From positions 27,421 through 91,420 of the forward strand of contig WGMT01000001.1 in the NCBI GenBank assembly GCA_016124945.1: a stretch of DNA of 64,000 bases, written 5' to 3'. The position numbers were made by a program, and so were the translations under genes. Below are positions 48,385 to 58,098 of the stretch, piece after piece; within the stretch, counting starts at the first letter, position 1; each line of letters begins with the position of its first letter. The notes under the pieces are model-generated. The model saw only the letters and a program-made list of their open reading frames with translations, ran no database searches and had not been told where the DNA came from. Source of the stretch: a bacterium. GTDB taxonomy: Bacteria > Chloroflexota > Anaerolineae > Caldilineales > Caldilineaceae.

Positions 48385-49350
48385 TTACGGATCTAAGCGC
48401 TCCCACCAAAAACGGATGACAGCCCGTTGCGCCCGTTCAAAGTACTCTACTTGTATACTATGGACGCCGGCATCAAGTCGATAATCCACAAACGCCGTGC
48501 GCGGAGGACCTTCTCGCCATTCCCCCAAGATCCCGACACCGTTGATCAAGACCCTGGCGCCATCGTCGACTTCCACGTAGAAACGGTAAAGGCCTTCTTC
48601 AAAGTAGATATCATTGCGCCAGCGGGCACTGAAGAAGTCTTCAGGTAATTCAGGTGACGGGGCATTGGTGCCCCAGTTGAAGACGATTGCCGCATCATTG
48701 CGCATCAACACCGGCGTGCCGGAAAGGGAATCGTTGTTCCAATACTCACCCCGCCAATCGCTAACGACTTGTGTTTCGGGCGTATTCGTGGGCGTCTCGG
48801 TTGGGAGAGGCGTAGGTGTACCTTCGGGCGTTGGCGTACCTTCGGGCGTTGGGGTGGCTTCAGGCGTATTGGTCGGCGTCGGTCCGCTGGCTACGTCAAC
48901 GGAGATCGGCGCCGTTGCTTGCAGTGCACCGTTCCCAACATAAGCAACCACCGAATAGGTACCCTGGATGAGCCAACGCTCACCTACTGGATAGACAAAC
49001 GACGTAGATAAGCTGCCGTTGCTATCCGCATTCGTTGCAGATAGGATGCCGCTACGGCCCTCACTGTCTGCCAATGTCACCAAAATCAGGCTGTTGTCGG
49101 GCCAGTTACTGCCTGTAATCTGTACTTCACTGCCGGCATAGACACTTGCCGGTGACACAGAAAGTTGGGGGGTAGAGCGGTTGGAAGCACTACTGACAAT
49201 GGTCGGGCGCAATGCAGGATTTGCACTTAAGTCTGCACACCCACCCAACAGGAAGATGAAGACAACGAAACAACATAACATCCCCCACCGTAACCAAGGA
49301 ACAAAGATACGCTGTTCTGCTTGTGCGCCCGCATGCATCTGTTCGCACAT
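48385..49350 (-). CDS. PA14-domain lipoprotein
   Basis: 321 residues. Lipobox LLGGC after a hydrophobic segment (residues about 20-38). An immunoglobulin-like domain follows (SVSPASVYAGSEVQITGSNW), then a Pro/Thr linker with TPTPEGTPTPEG repeats and a C-terminal PA14 domain (WRGEYWNNDSLSG ... YFERAQRAVIRFWWERLDP). PA14 domains bind carbohydrate. Start at ATG 49350 with CAGGAG upstream; 35 more codons are open without support. Confidence 0.87.
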   Translation of the reverse strand: MCEQMHAGAQAEQRIFVPWLRWGMLCCFVVFIFLLGGCADLSANPALRPTIVSSASNRSTPQLSVSPASVYAGSEVQITGSNWPDNSLILVTLADSEGRSGILSATNADSNGSLSTSFVYPVGERWLIQGTYSVVAYVGNGALQATAPISVDVASGPTPTNTPEATPTPEGTPTPEGTPTPLPTETPTNTPETQVVSDWRGEYWNNDSLSGTPVLMRNDAAIVFNWGTNAPSPELPEDFFSARWRNDIYFEEGLYRFYVEVDDGARVLINGVGILGEWREGPPRTAFVDYRLDAGVHSIQVEYFERAQRAVIRFWWERLDP

Positions 49351-49473
49351 TTTGCGACTCCTGCTTGTGTAATGAAAAGAGTGTGTGGTGAAGTGTACAG
49401 TATGGCTATCATTGCAACGACGATCTGGTGGGGCGTGTTCCTGTAAAATACACAACAGCCCAAACTCACCGAA

Positions 49474-50505
49474 TCAAGATGAAAACCAAATGTTGACTGC
49501 ATCCCGCAGCATGGCGGCGGCAGTAGGCAACGGCTCGGCTTCCCAGATTTTGTGATACATGATTTCGTAGAGATCGCTGTGGATCTCAATGCCCATTTCC
49601 CAACTGGAACAACCTGCCAGGAAGTCGTCGATGGGCAGTAAGTGGGGCGCGACACTGAGCGCATATCCTGTTTCGGTACGGTCTGCCTGGGCCACCAGTT
49701 TGATGCGACGTCCTTGTGCGATAGCATCTGCCAAATCTCCCTGGTTGATGCCAGTGATGCCGCTTACGTCGACATCGTTGAGGGTGGCCTTGATGCCAAG
49801 GAAACTGTTGGCAATGATCACCAATTTATTGGCGGTGTCCCAGCCCTCCACGTCGAGCGATGGATCGGCTTCGGCAATGCCGCGCACCTGTGCCTCGGTC
49901 AGCGCTTCGGCATAGCTGCGTCCGTTGCTCATCTCTTCAAGGATGTAGTTGCTCGTGCTGTTAAAGACGCCACGCACTTTGGCAATGTCGGCGGCAATCA
50001 AATCGCGGCGACCGATATTGATCACCGGCAGCGCGCCGCACACGGTGGCGCTGTAGCTTAGTTTCACACCCTTGTCCACTGCCAATTTCTGAAGTTCTTG
50101 AAACGCCAGCACTAGCGGCCCTTTGTTGGCCAGGACAACGTGAATGCCCTGTTGCAACGCCATGCGCACTACACTCAGGCCGGGTTCACCGTCTTTCAGA
50201 TTTACCGGCGACGCTTCCAACACCAGCTCACAGGTGAGTCCTTCCAACGCTTCATGGGGCATACGTTCAGCCAGAAATTCAGGCAGACCGGCTACTTTCC
50301 CACCGTCGAACTTGTGATGACGCAGTTTCGCCGGATCGAACCCAGACTCACAAACGGCGACGCCGCTGCTATCGGCCACCAGGACGACCTGAAAGTGAAG
50401 GCCATACTGCTCAGCCAATCGCTGTTCTTTTTCCTCAAGAATCTGTAGAAAGCTGCGTCCGACATTGCCCAGGCCGATCAGGGCGCATTTGACTGTCTTT
50501 GTCAT
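49474..50505 (-). CDS. hom: Homoserine dehydrogenase
   Basis: Makes homoserine from aspartate semialdehyde for Thr and Met. The 343 residues have the Rossmann motif IGLGNVGRSFLQIL at residue 10, LVLEASPVNLKDGEPG, ANKGPLVLAFQELQ with the catalytic Lys, and NSTSNYILEEMSNG. The ACT regulatory domain is absent, as in the short form. Start ATG with GAGGAT ribosome binding site. Runs in the same direction as the arginine genes but beyond a repeat gap. Confidence 0.92.
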   Translation of the reverse strand: MTKTVKCALIGLGNVGRSFLQILEEKEQRLAEQYGLHFQVVLVADSSGVAVCESGFDPAKLRHHKFDGGKVAGLPEFLAERMPHEALEGLTCELVLEASPVNLKDGEPGLSVVRMALQQGIHVVLANKGPLVLAFQELQKLAVDKGVKLSYSATVCGALPVINIGRRDLIAADIAKVRGVFNSTSNYILEEMSNGRSYAEALTEAQVRGIAEADPSLDVEGWDTANKLVIIANSFLGIKATLNDVDVSGITGINQGDLADAIAQGRRIKLVAQADRTETGYALSVAPHLLPIDDFLAGCSSWEMGIEIHSDLYEIMYHKIWEAEPLPTAAAMLRDAVNIWFSS

Positions 50506-50526
50506 TGCATCCTCGTTTGAAAGGTC

Positions 50527-50639
50527 AGTGGTGATTGGTGATTAGGTCTCGAAGCATGGATATGAGTCTACATGTCATGTTCTCGACAAGACTGGGATTT
50601 GTCCATTCACTGCCTCAACGAAAAGCCCAATCACCACTC
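50527..50639. repeat. GGTGATT inverted microrepeat between hom and the GNAT gene
   Basis: Left arm AGTGGTGATTGG (50527-50538) and right arm CCAATCACCACT (50628-50639) are perfect 12-bp reverse complements. Confidence 0.85.
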
Positions 50640-50640
50640 A

Positions 50641-51414
50641 CTAACCGCGTTGGACACGATACCAATAGGAATAAAGCTCGGTGAATCCGAGTTTATCATA
50701 CAAACGCTTGGCAGGAAGATTGTTGTCCATCACTTGCAAATAAGCCAGCATGGCACCCTGCTCTTTAGACCATGCAAGCAGCGTCGCCAACATGTGGACG
50801 CCATAGCCACGTCCACGCGCCGCGGTTGCCGTGACAATATCATACAGCCCCACGATTGTCCCTTCCACCACCGCGAGCCCACAGGACACTACTTCGCCGT
50901 TCACGCGCAGCGTTGCATACCCTGTCGTGGGGGCAATATTGTGCAAGATGCCACGTAGCGCAGTCACTTGTCCGTCTTTGAGATCACTAAACTGCGCGAA
51001 ATTCTTGATCCATATATCCGAAATTGTATCTTCGATCTGCACGACCCCTTGAGTTTCGTTCACCAGCATGGGATCGGCCAGATTGCGTTGCCGCACCATT
51101 GTCATTGCTTCTTTGATATAGCCGCGCGTGGCCAGCAGTTCATCAAGATAGGCCGGCTGAACCAGCGGCGTCAGTTTGAAGATGGTAGGTTGCTTGTGCG
51201 TACGATAGTGTGCTTCACAGCGGGCGACGCGCTCGAGCACCTCACTCTCGCCTTCCGATTCCACCGCGTAGACCGGATTGACGGAATTGGCTCGCCGGGT
51301 GTAGCCGTCGGCGAAACGCAACAGCCATCCTCGATCCAATAGAGATTGATGCGCAGGCCAGGCGTTCAACGACGCTTCTTCGATACGCCGAATTAAGGAT
51401 ACGTTTTGAGCCAT
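50641..51414 (-). CDS. GNAT-family acetyltransferase
   Basis: 257 residues with an N-terminal region carrying GWLLRFADGYTRRANSVNP (a motif seen in one group of GNAT proteins) and a C-terminal acetyl-CoA fold with YDIVTATAARGRGYGVHML. The acceptor is not predictable. I start at ATG 51414 (MAQNVSLIRR), which has AAAGGAG 9 bases upstream. Confidence 0.82.
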   Translation of the reverse strand: MAQNVSLIRRIEEASLNAWPAHQSLLDRGWLLRFADGYTRRANSVNPVYAVESEGESEVLERVARCEAHYRTHKQPTIFKLTPLVQPAYLDELLATRGYIKEAMTMVRQRNLADPMLVNETQGVVQIEDTISDIWIKNFAQFSDLKDGQVTALRGILHNIAPTTGYATLRVNGEVVSCGLAVVEGTIVGLYDIVTATAARGRGYGVHMLATLLAWSKEQGAMLAYLQVMDNNLPAKRLYDKLGFTELYSYWYRVQRG

Positions 51415-51517
51415 CGCTTGCATCTCCTTTCGCACCTGCCATAGGAAAGGGTTCATCGTCCGCACAAAGCGGGCGAAGGGCATGGTGCATTGAGTTGTCT
51501 CCTTGGGGATTGGGTTA

Positions 51518-51632
51518 GCGGATTGCGGATTGCGGATTACGACGTCGTCTGTAAGAATCGGTGCATGAGCGATTCCGCCCGATTTACCGTTAATGCTGTT
51601 TACAGAACGCTATTCGCAATTCGCAATCCGCA
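51518..51632. repeat. GCGGATT microrepeat between the GNAT gene and carA
   Basis: Left array 51518-51540 (GCGGATTGCGGATTGCGGATT) and right units to 51632. GCGGATTGC (51518-51526) pairs with GCAATCCGC (51623-51631). Confidence 0.85.
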
Positions 51633-51640
51633 GTTTGTTC

Positions 51641-52804
51641 CTATTTCGCTTGCCTGGCGCGCGCTTCCACCATGCGCGCAAACTTGGCAAAGAGGAGATC
51701 GGCGTCGTGGGGGCCGGGGCTGGCTTCGGGGTGATACTGCACACAGAAGACGGGGCGATCCGTCAGTTGCAGGCCTTCGACGGTGCCGTCGTTGAGGTTG
51801 CGGTGGGTGATCTCGACATTAGCGGGTAATGTCTCTTCGTTGACGGCATAATTGTGATTCTGCGCTGTGATCTGTACGTTGGTACTTTCGCTGTCGCTCA
51901 CCGGCTGGTTGCTGCCATGATGGCCAAACTTGAGCTTGTACGTTTCTGCGCCCAGCGCCCGCCCGATGATCTGATGCCCAAGGCAGATCCCAAACATGGG
52001 GACATCGTGCTGCATCAACTCGGCGACGGCCTGTGCAGCATACGGCACACCCGCCGGGTCACCGGGGCCATTGCTTAAGAAGATGCCCTGCGGCTGCATC
52101 GCCAGCACCTGCTGCGCCGACGTATCCGCGGGCACGACCACTACCCGTAGGTTGTGACTTGTCAATCTACGCAAGATGTTGTGTTTGATGCCAAAATCGT
52201 AGGCCACGATCAACGGTGCGTCGGCTTCAGGAGACGTAGCCGAAGGCGACGCATCTTTGCCAGAAGAGACAGGCGTCCACTCGGCTTCGGTGCCGTCGAT
52301 CCAGTTATACGGTTCGTGACAGGTGACCTCTTTTACGAGGTCGCGCCCGTCAAGCCCTTGCCATGTGCGCGCCATGACGAGGAGTTCCTCGGCGCTGTGG
52401 CTACCGTCGGTGCTAAGCGCAGCGTGGAGCACGCCCTGATCACGCAACCGGCGTGTCAAGGCGCGGGTATCTACTTCGCTAATGCCGGGGATGTCATGCC
52501 GCTCCAGGTAACTGTGCAGTGTCTCATTCGCTCGCCAGTTTGAGACCACCGGGCTGATCTCGCGTACGATGAAGGCCGTGATCTGTGGTTGATCGCTTTC
52601 CACGTCTTCACGGTTGATGCCGGTATTGCCCACATGGGGATAGGTCATGCAGACCATCTGCCCACGGTACGAAGGATCGGTGATTACCTCTTGATAGCCG
52701 GTAAGGCTCGTGTTGAAGACGACCTCACCCACCACCGTCGTCGCTGCGCCGAAGGCTTCACCGCGGAAGATATCGCCATTGGCTAACGCCAGAATTGCTT
52801 CCAA
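51641..52804 (-). CDS. carA: Carbamoyl-phosphate synthase small subunit
   Basis: 387 residues. The N-terminal CPSase_sm domain ([20 protein letters not shown]) is followed by a class I amidotransferase with catalytic Cys in [12 protein letters not shown], then HHGSNQPV and a His-Glu pair in CVQYHPEAS. Provides ammonia for carbamoyl phosphate. Start is TTG at 52804 with GGAGG upstream. Last gene of the arginine run; carB is not in the window. Confidence 0.96.
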   Translation of the reverse strand: MEAILALANGDIFRGEAFGAATTVVGEVVFNTSLTGYQEVITDPSYRGQMVCMTYPHVGNTGINREDVESDQPQITAFIVREISPVVSNWRANETLHSYLERHDIPGISEVDTRALTRRLRDQGVLHAALSTDGSHSAEELLVMARTWQGLDGRDLVKEVTCHEPYNWIDGTEAEWTPVSSGKDASPSATSPEADAPLIVAYDFGIKHNILRRLTSHNLRVVVVPADTSAQQVLAMQPQGIFLSNGPGDPAGVPYAAQAVAELMQHDVPMFGICLGHQIIGRALGAETYKLKFGHHGSNQPVSDSESTNVQITAQNHNYAVNEETLPANVEITHRNLNDGTVEGLQLTDRPVFCVQYHPEASPGPHDADLLFAKFARMVEARARQAK

Positions 52805-52819
52805 TCCAATTCCTCCAGG

Positions 52820-53425
52820 TTATTCATCATGTAATCGAATCGGTTTGCGGTTGTAGGCCAACCGCAACGGCTGTCGCCAGGACGCGTGCTTCATCAGCGG
52901 GTTCCAGGCCACAGGCTGAGACGAATCGCCATTGTTGTCGTCGGCTGATTGGTTAATCAAACTTTTCAGAACCGCCACCTCGTCGCAGCGGTGGAATTTG
53001 GGGCAGTAGATACATTCCTGCCAGAGTTTCGGGCTGACGCTCCACCGATCGACGATTTCAAAGCCGAGACGTTCAAAGAAATTTTCGCGCAGCGTCAGGG
53101 CGCAGACGTTACGAAACTCGCGCGCCCTTGCCAGTGCGACTAGATGCTCCACAATGACGCTGCCCACACCTTTGCCGTGCTGGCTGCTGTGCACAGCCAG
53201 GGATCGGATCTCGGCCAATTCCGACGTCAATGCGGCCAGTGCGCCACAGCCCACCACACGACGAACGCCGTCTACTTCGTCCTCGGCCACCAGCCAGTCG
53301 GGGAGCGCCTGAAGCACCGCCGCTTCTGTGCGCGGCAACATGAGATTGCGCTCGGCAAAGTCATTGATCAGCGCAACCAATTGCGGCACATCTTCTGCTT
53401 GTGCGTGTCGGATTGTTACACTCAT
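52820..53425 (-). CDS. argA: N-acetylglutamate synthase-like GNAT
   Basis: 201 residues, GNAT fold: IRSLAVHSSQHGKGVGSVIV is the acetyl-CoA loop and FFERLGFEIVDRWSVSPKLWQECIYCPKFHRCDEV its C-terminal signature, common to short ArgA-type synthases. It would make N-acetylglutamate, the first step of arginine synthesis, supporting argB, argC and argD nearby. No amino acid kinase domain. A tail of about 45 residues (SADDNNGD...) follows. ATG 53425 with GAGGGG upstream. Confidence 0.85.
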   Translation of the reverse strand: MSVTIRHAQAEDVPQLVALINDFAERNLMLPRTEAAVLQALPDWLVAEDEVDGVRRVVGCGALAALTSELAEIRSLAVHSSQHGKGVGSVIVEHLVALARAREFRNVCALTLRENFFERLGFEIVDRWSVSPKLWQECIYCPKFHRCDEVAVLKSLINQSADDNNGDSSQPVAWNPLMKHASWRQPLRLAYNRKPIRLHDE

Positions 53426-53474
53426 GATGCCCCTCGAATAGACGGATGTTGATGCGGATGCGATGATCAACTCT

Positions 53475-54716
53475 CTACAATTCCTGCAAAATCTCGCCCA
53501 ATGCCTCCACGGCTTTGGCCAATTCGGCCTTGGTGATGGTCAACGGCGGCACGAAGCGCAGGATGTTCGTCCCTGCGCTTACAAAGAGGACACCGTGGTC
53601 GTAGCCCTTCTCAACAATGGGGTTGACCTCGATATCCATCTCTACACCCACAATCAATCCCTTGCCGCGAATTTCAGTGATATGCGGGCTGTTGAGTTCT
53701 TCTAGCAACTCCACCAGGTAATCGCCTTTCTCGCGTACTTCGGCCAGAAATTCAGGCTGCGACACACGTTCCACCACGTGATTGGCTACATGGGTGGTGA
53801 AGGGATTGCCGGCAAAGGTGCTGGCATGGTCGCCTTTGTGGATCGTATCCGCCACCTTTTGCCGCATGAGGATAGCCCCGATGGGCAGGCCACCCGCCAA
53901 CGGCTTGGCCAATGTCATGATGTCCGGCTCGATCTGACAGGCGCCGTTGCAGCCAAAGGCGCAGCCGTTCTCGTTCTTAGCGCAGATACTGTGATATCCC
54001 CAAAGTTGACCGGTACGCCCCAGCCCACATTGCACTTCGTCGTAGATCAGGAGTGCATCGTACTCAGTGGCCAGTTCGCGCAGCCCCTTGAGGAACTCGG
54101 GCGTTGCCGGGTAAATGCCGCCTTCACCCTGCAAAGGCTCGACGATAATGGCGCACACCTTGTCCGTCATGGCGGCGCGGGCACTTTCCAAGTTGTTGTA
54201 CTCGGCAAAGCGCACACCGGGCATTAGCGGCTGGAAGGGTTGCTGGTACTTTTCGCGCGGCGTCGCCGCCAATGATCCAAAAAGCCGGCCATGAAACGCC
54301 CGCGTAAAGGAGAGGATCTCGTACTTGTCTTCGTGGCCGTGCTCGCGGGCATAGCGGCGGGCAAACTTGAACGCGCCCTCGTTGGCGTCTGCGCCCGTTG
54401 TGCTAAAGTGAACCTTATCGGCAAAACTCTTTTCGCAAAGCTGCTTGGCCAGGTTGGCATGAGACGCCGTGTGATATAGATTACTCACATGCAGCACACC
54501 TGTCTGCGCCGCCTCGCTGATTGCCTGGTTGATCCCTGCATCGTTGTATCCAAAGATATTGACCGCAATCCCCGCCACACAGTCAATATATGCCTTGCCC
54601 TTGGTATCATAAACAACCGAGCCTTCGCCCCGCTCAATCACAAAGGGCGGGCGGCCATACACGCCCAACACATAGTCCTGCTCGTTCTGAATCGCCTCAT
54701 CCATCGTCGCAGTCAT
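53475..54716 (-). CDS. argD: Acetylornithine aminotransferase with Cys insertion
   Basis: PLP enzyme for the fourth step of arginine synthesis, 413 residues. Motifs STTGADANEGAFKFAR, LLIYDEVQCGLGRTGQLWGY and the PLP-lysine segment MTLAKPLAGGLPIGA are present. Between GRTGQLWGYH and EPDIMTLAKP there is a 16-residue insertion with four cysteines, Cys245, Cys252, Cys256 and Cys260, not expected in the family and suggestive of metal or disulfide binding. ATG overlaps argB by 4 bp. Confidence 0.93.
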   Translation of the reverse strand: MTATMDEAIQNEQDYVLGVYGRPPFVIERGEGSVVYDTKGKAYIDCVAGIAVNIFGYNDAGINQAISEAAQTGVLHVSNLYHTASHANLAKQLCEKSFADKVHFSTTGADANEGAFKFARRYAREHGHEDKYEILSFTRAFHGRLFGSLAATPREKYQQPFQPLMPGVRFAEYNNLESARAAMTDKVCAIIVEPLQGEGGIYPATPEFLKGLRELATEYDALLIYDEVQCGLGRTGQLWGYHSICAKNENGCAFGCNGACQIEPDIMTLAKPLAGGLPIGAILMRQKVADTIHKGDHASTFAGNPFTTHVANHVVERVSQPEFLAEVREKGDYLVELLEELNSPHITEIRGKGLIVGVEMDIEVNPIVEKGYDHGVLFVSAGTNILRFVPPLTITKAELAKAVEALGEILQEL

Positions 54717-55525
54717 CGTACATCCTCTCCTTTGTGGGAGAGGTTGGTGATTACAGCTTGAGCCACGCCGCTACGCACCGCCTGGATGGCGCTACGTACC
54801 TTCGGCACCATGCCGCCATAGATACTGCCCTCTTCAATCCACACTTCTGCCTGATCCGCGGTGACAGCCCGAATCACCCGCTGCGCAATCAGCACCCCCG
54901 GCACATTGCTCACAAAGATCAACTTGATTGCCCCCATGCCTGCCGCAATCGCCGCCGCCGCATGGTCTGCGTTGACGTTGTAACTCTGTGCGTCAAACGA
55001 TCCAAAGCTTACAGGACTGATTACCGGCACAATGTTGGCATCCAGCAGTGTGTTCACCAGATGCAGATCCACGTCCTGGATCTCGCCCACCCGGCCCAGA
55101 TCGCCCAAGGGATGCCACATCTTCTCTACGTAGATCGTCCCATCGTCCACCCCACTGATGCCGGCGGCGCGCACACCTTCCTTCACCAACGTGCGCACAA
55201 TGCGTTTGTTCATTAGGCCGCTCAATACCATTTCCACCAGTTCAGCGTCCTCATCACTGGTGACACGCAGCCCCTCGACGAACTTCGTCTCAAGGCCAAG
55301 CTTCTGTTGGTACTCGGCAATGGCCTTGCCCCCACCGTGTACAATCACCGGCGCTTTGCCGTCTGCCTGCAAACTCTTTACCGCATTTGCTAGCCCAAAC
55401 AGAAAATCGGGATCGTCCAGTTCATTGCCGCCGATTTTGAGCACCACCGCATAACGCTCAGTGCGATCTTTCTCTCTGGGAAGAATGAGCGTCTCGGTTT
55501 CGTATTGTTGCCTATCTGCATCCAT
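54713..55525 (-). CDS. argB: Acetylglutamate kinase
   Basis: 270 residues. Amino acid kinase fold: VVLKIGGNELDDPDFLFGLA, VIVHGGGKAIAEYQQKLGLETKFVEGLRVT, and SNVPGVLI near the C-terminus. Phosphorylates N-acetylglutamate, the second step of the pathway. A 25-residue N-terminal leader precedes the fold. ATG 55525 with AAAGGAG. Overlaps argD by 4 bp. Confidence 0.95.
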   Translation of the reverse strand: MDADRQQYETETLILPREKDRTERYAVVLKIGGNELDDPDFLFGLANAVKSLQADGKAPVIVHGGGKAIAEYQQKLGLETKFVEGLRVTSDEDAELVEMVLSGLMNKRIVRTLVKEGVRAAGISGVDDGTIYVEKMWHPLGDLGRVGEIQDVDLHLVNTLLDANIVPVISPVSFGSFDAQSYNVNADHAAAAIAAGMGAIKLIFVSNVPGVLIAQRVIRAVTADQAEVWIEEGSIYGGMVPKVRSAIQAVRSGVAQAVITNLSHKGEDVR

Positions 55526-55540
55526 AGCATCTCCTTTGGT

Positions 55541-56314
55541 TCAGTCACTTGGGGTGGATCGTGCCAAAATTTCGCGACGTTGGCGCATCACCTCGTACCC
55601 CAACACGGCGGCGGCGGCGGCGGTCCCGAGCGATTGGTGAAATGCACGCCCATACGGAATTTGTAACGTCACATCGGCCTGCGCCATGAAAGAACGCGTA
55701 ATCCCTCGTTTTTCGCCGCCGATTAGCAAAAACAGTGGTTTTGTTAGATCCGCTGCATCGACAGCAACAGCGTTTTCTAGGCCTGTACAGGCAATGAGCA
55801 ATCCGTGTTTGCGAAAAAAGGCGGCAGCGTCTTCAGCGCTCTCGGCCACCGCCGTCGCGATCCGCTCGGATGCGCCTGCAGATGCCCGCGCCACCGTGGC
55901 AGCGGCGCTCATCCAATTGCGAGGCCGTACCACTAGCCCATCGGCGCCACTTGCATACAACGTCCTTACAGCGTACCCAAAGTTAAATGGATCCTCTACA
56001 CCGTCGATCATGACAACAAAAGATGGATGCGCTACAGTCACCAGATCCGTCATTTCTACAAAGCGGCGTTCCCCCACCTCGGCGATTACACCGCCATGTG
56101 TCGATCCTTGCGCCCGTCTGTCGATTTCTGCATCGGGTAAGCGTTCCACCGGCACCCCGGCGTTCTGAGCAAGGCGGATTAGAGAGCGGATACCGGCATC
56201 TCGCTTTCGTTCCCCCACAAAAACAGCGTAGATCGGTCGACTGTGCGCCATCAACGCCGCTTCAACAGAGATATGTCCTTCGAGAATGGTGATGGCGGTA
56301 GATGAATCTGTCAT
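55541..56314 (-). CDS. SpoU/TrmH-family RNA methyltransferase
   Basis: 257 residues. SAM-dependent 2'-O-methyltransferase of the SpoU family with a trefoil-knot domain. Motif 1 is FNFGYAVRTLYASGADG, motif 2 IGGEKRGITRS, motif 3 IPYGRAFHQSLGTAAAAAVLGYE. The N-terminal domain (residues 1-95) could bind RNA. The target (tRNA or 23S rRNA) is not determinable. It sits within the arginine run between argC and argB, only 15 bp upstream of argB, so it is probably co-transcribed by chance. Confidence 0.9.
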   Translation of the reverse strand: MTDSSTAITILEGHISVEAALMAHSRPIYAVFVGERKRDAGIRSLIRLAQNAGVPVERLPDAEIDRRAQGSTHGGVIAEVGERRFVEMTDLVTVAHPSFVVMIDGVEDPFNFGYAVRTLYASGADGLVVRPRNWMSAAATVARASAGASERIATAVAESAEDAAAFFRKHGLLIACTGLENAVAVDAADLTKPLFLLIGGEKRGITRSFMAQADVTLQIPYGRAFHQSLGTAAAAAVLGYEVMRQRREILARSTPSD

Positions 56315-56331
56315 GAGTTTTTGGCGTAGGC

Positions 56332-56390
56332 ATGTGTAATTCGTAATTGACGCGACACTTTTTCTGAGTTACGCATCACGAATTACACAT
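56332..56390. repeat. TGTAATTCG inverted microrepeat between argC and the SpoU gene
   Basis: Arms 56332-56344 and 56378-56390 are perfect 13-bp reverse complements (ATGTGTAATTCGT). The same TAATTCG units as at 27614 and 30454. Confidence 0.9.
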
Positions 56391-56397
56391 TGCTCAT

Positions 56398-57432
56398 TTA
56401 GATCAGCCCCGACTTTTCGTCCAACCCTGCCGCGATGTTAAAGCATTGTAGCGCTTGTCCACTTGCGCCTTTCACCAGATTGTCCAGACTGACGGTGATG
56501 ATGTATTCGCGTCCATTGGGCTGGGCTGGGTCGGCGGGAATAATGCCGATGGCGCAGCGGTTGCTATTGACCGTGTGCGATAGTGCTGCGGCTTTGCCTA
56601 ACGGTAGCAGATGAATAAACGGTTCATTGGCGTAGCTTTCCGCATAGAGATCCCACACCTGCGCCTCGCTCACGCCCTCTTCAACCTCAACATAGATTGT
56701 GCTCAAGATCCCGCGGTTCACTGGCAGTAGGTGAGGAGAAAAAAGGATTCGATAATTATGCGCCTTGCCGTTGGCTGCGTTGAGGATCTTCTCCATTTCG
56801 GCAATGTGGCGATGGCGATGGCCCACGTTGTAAGGCGAAATATTCTCGTTGGCTTCCACGAAATGATACTCCAACTTGGCCTTCCGCCCTGCGCCGCTGA
56901 CCCCGCTCTTAGAATCGGCGATAATGCGATCCCCGAGCCAGCCGGCCTTCGCCAGCGGATAGAGCCCCAGATTGATGCTTGTGGGGTAGCAGCCCGGCAC
57001 AGCAATCAATTTGCTGCCGGGCAACTGAGCACGGTTCACTTCGCACAACCCATAGACTGCTTTCTGCAACAGATCAGGGGCAGTATGCTCTTCATTGTAC
57101 CAGCGCTTATAAATGACTGCATTGTCTAAACGGAAATCAGCGCTGAGATCAATCACCATCACCCCTGTATCATAAAACCGCTTGACAGCGTTCATCGACG
57201 CCGAGTGGGGCAAACAAAGAAAGACGACATCCACCTCAGTGACCCGGGTCAGTGCTTCATCTAGCGTGATTAGCGGGTAGTGCCAGTTCACAGGGTAAAT
57301 TTCGTTATAAAATTGGCCGGCGCTGCTCTCTCCGGTCAACCAGCCGATTTCGAGCTGTGGGTGGCGGTGAATCAGCTTAATCAACTCGTAACCTGTATAA
57401 CCGCTGGCGCCGGCAATGCCTGCTTTAAACAT
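56398..57432 (-). CDS. argC: N-acetyl-gamma-glutamyl-phosphate reductase
   Basis: 344 residues. NADPH motif AGASGYTGYELIKL at the N-terminus, catalytic Cys148 in AVPGCYPTSINLGL, and KSGVSGAGRKAKLEYHF, the standard ArgC signature. Reduces N-acetylglutamyl phosphate, the third step. Its ATG overlaps the end of the paiB gene by 8 bp, so the two are coupled. Confidence 0.96.
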   Translation of the reverse strand: MFKAGIAGASGYTGYELIKLIHRHPQLEIGWLTGESSAGQFYNEIYPVNWHYPLITLDEALTRVTEVDVVFLCLPHSASMNAVKRFYDTGVMVIDLSADFRLDNAVIYKRWYNEEHTAPDLLQKAVYGLCEVNRAQLPGSKLIAVPGCYPTSINLGLYPLAKAGWLGDRIIADSKSGVSGAGRKAKLEYHFVEANENISPYNVGHRHRHIAEMEKILNAANGKAHNYRILFSPHLLPVNRGILSTIYVEVEEGVSEAQVWDLYAESYANEPFIHLLPLGKAAALSHTVNSNRCAIGIIPADPAQPNGREYIITVSLDNLVKGASGQALQCFNIAAGLDEKSGLI

Positions 57433-58069
57433 TGTCTTTTGTCTCCACTTCTTTGAGATGTTGACACATCATGGTTGCCATGTCGACGGCATCAGGCGAT
57501 GTGGTGGTTTGCTGCAAATGCTCGATCACGCCTTGCTGATCGTCCTGTGATTTGTTCTGGCTAATTTTCCACTTGCCTTCGAGCTTGCTGATCTCAATTT
57601 CAAACGTCACAACACCGCCAGTTAGTTTCCCGTATCGCTCATCTTCCCAGGGGACAGACCATGCATCAGCGCCGTCCCCTTCGTATTGGGCCACCAGTTG
57701 ATCGAGCCGAATGGTGACGTCGGTCATTTCTTCGACAATACGTGCGATCCCATAGGCGTGTACAATGACATAATTCCACGTAGGAACATTGAATTCGCTG
57801 CGATACCAGGTAGGTGAGACATAGGTATGCACGCCTTGAAAGATGACCAAGACCGGCTTTTCTGCGAAGTGACGCCACTGCGGATTGGTGCGCGCCATGT
57901 GGCTGATCAGCGTACCATTCGAGCCACGTTGTTCTTCAAGCACAAAGGGCAGGTGTGTAGCAAAGGGGAGATCGTCGCGGCTGGTGATCAGAATACCGAA
58001 TGAGTGGGTCTTGATCATCTCGAAGATCTGGTGTTGATCCTCGACCTGGTTGTGTTTTGGCAGATACAT
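57425..58069 (-). CDS. paiB: PaiB-like FMN-binding protein
   Basis: 214 residues of the PaiB/FMN-binding split-barrel family. Opening MYLPKHNQVEDQHQIFEMIKTHSFGILI, then DDLPFATHLPFVLE, ISHMARTNPQWRHF and YVSPTWYRSEFNVPTWNYVIVHAYG are family motifs. In Bacillus paiB is linked to regulation of degradative enzymes. Its place as first gene of an arginine operon is unexplained. ATG 58069 (GAGGAG ribosome binding site) follows the leader. Confidence 0.88.
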   Translation of the reverse strand: MYLPKHNQVEDQHQIFEMIKTHSFGILITSRDDLPFATHLPFVLEEQRGSNGTLISHMARTNPQWRHFAEKPVLVIFQGVHTYVSPTWYRSEFNVPTWNYVIVHAYGIARIVEEMTDVTIRLDQLVAQYEGDGADAWSVPWEDERYGKLTGGVVTFEIEISKLEGKWKISQNKSQDDQQGVIEHLQQTTTSPDAVDMATMMCQHLKEVETKDNV

Positions 58070-58098
58070 TGTTGTCTCCTCAGAAATTCGCCAACAAA

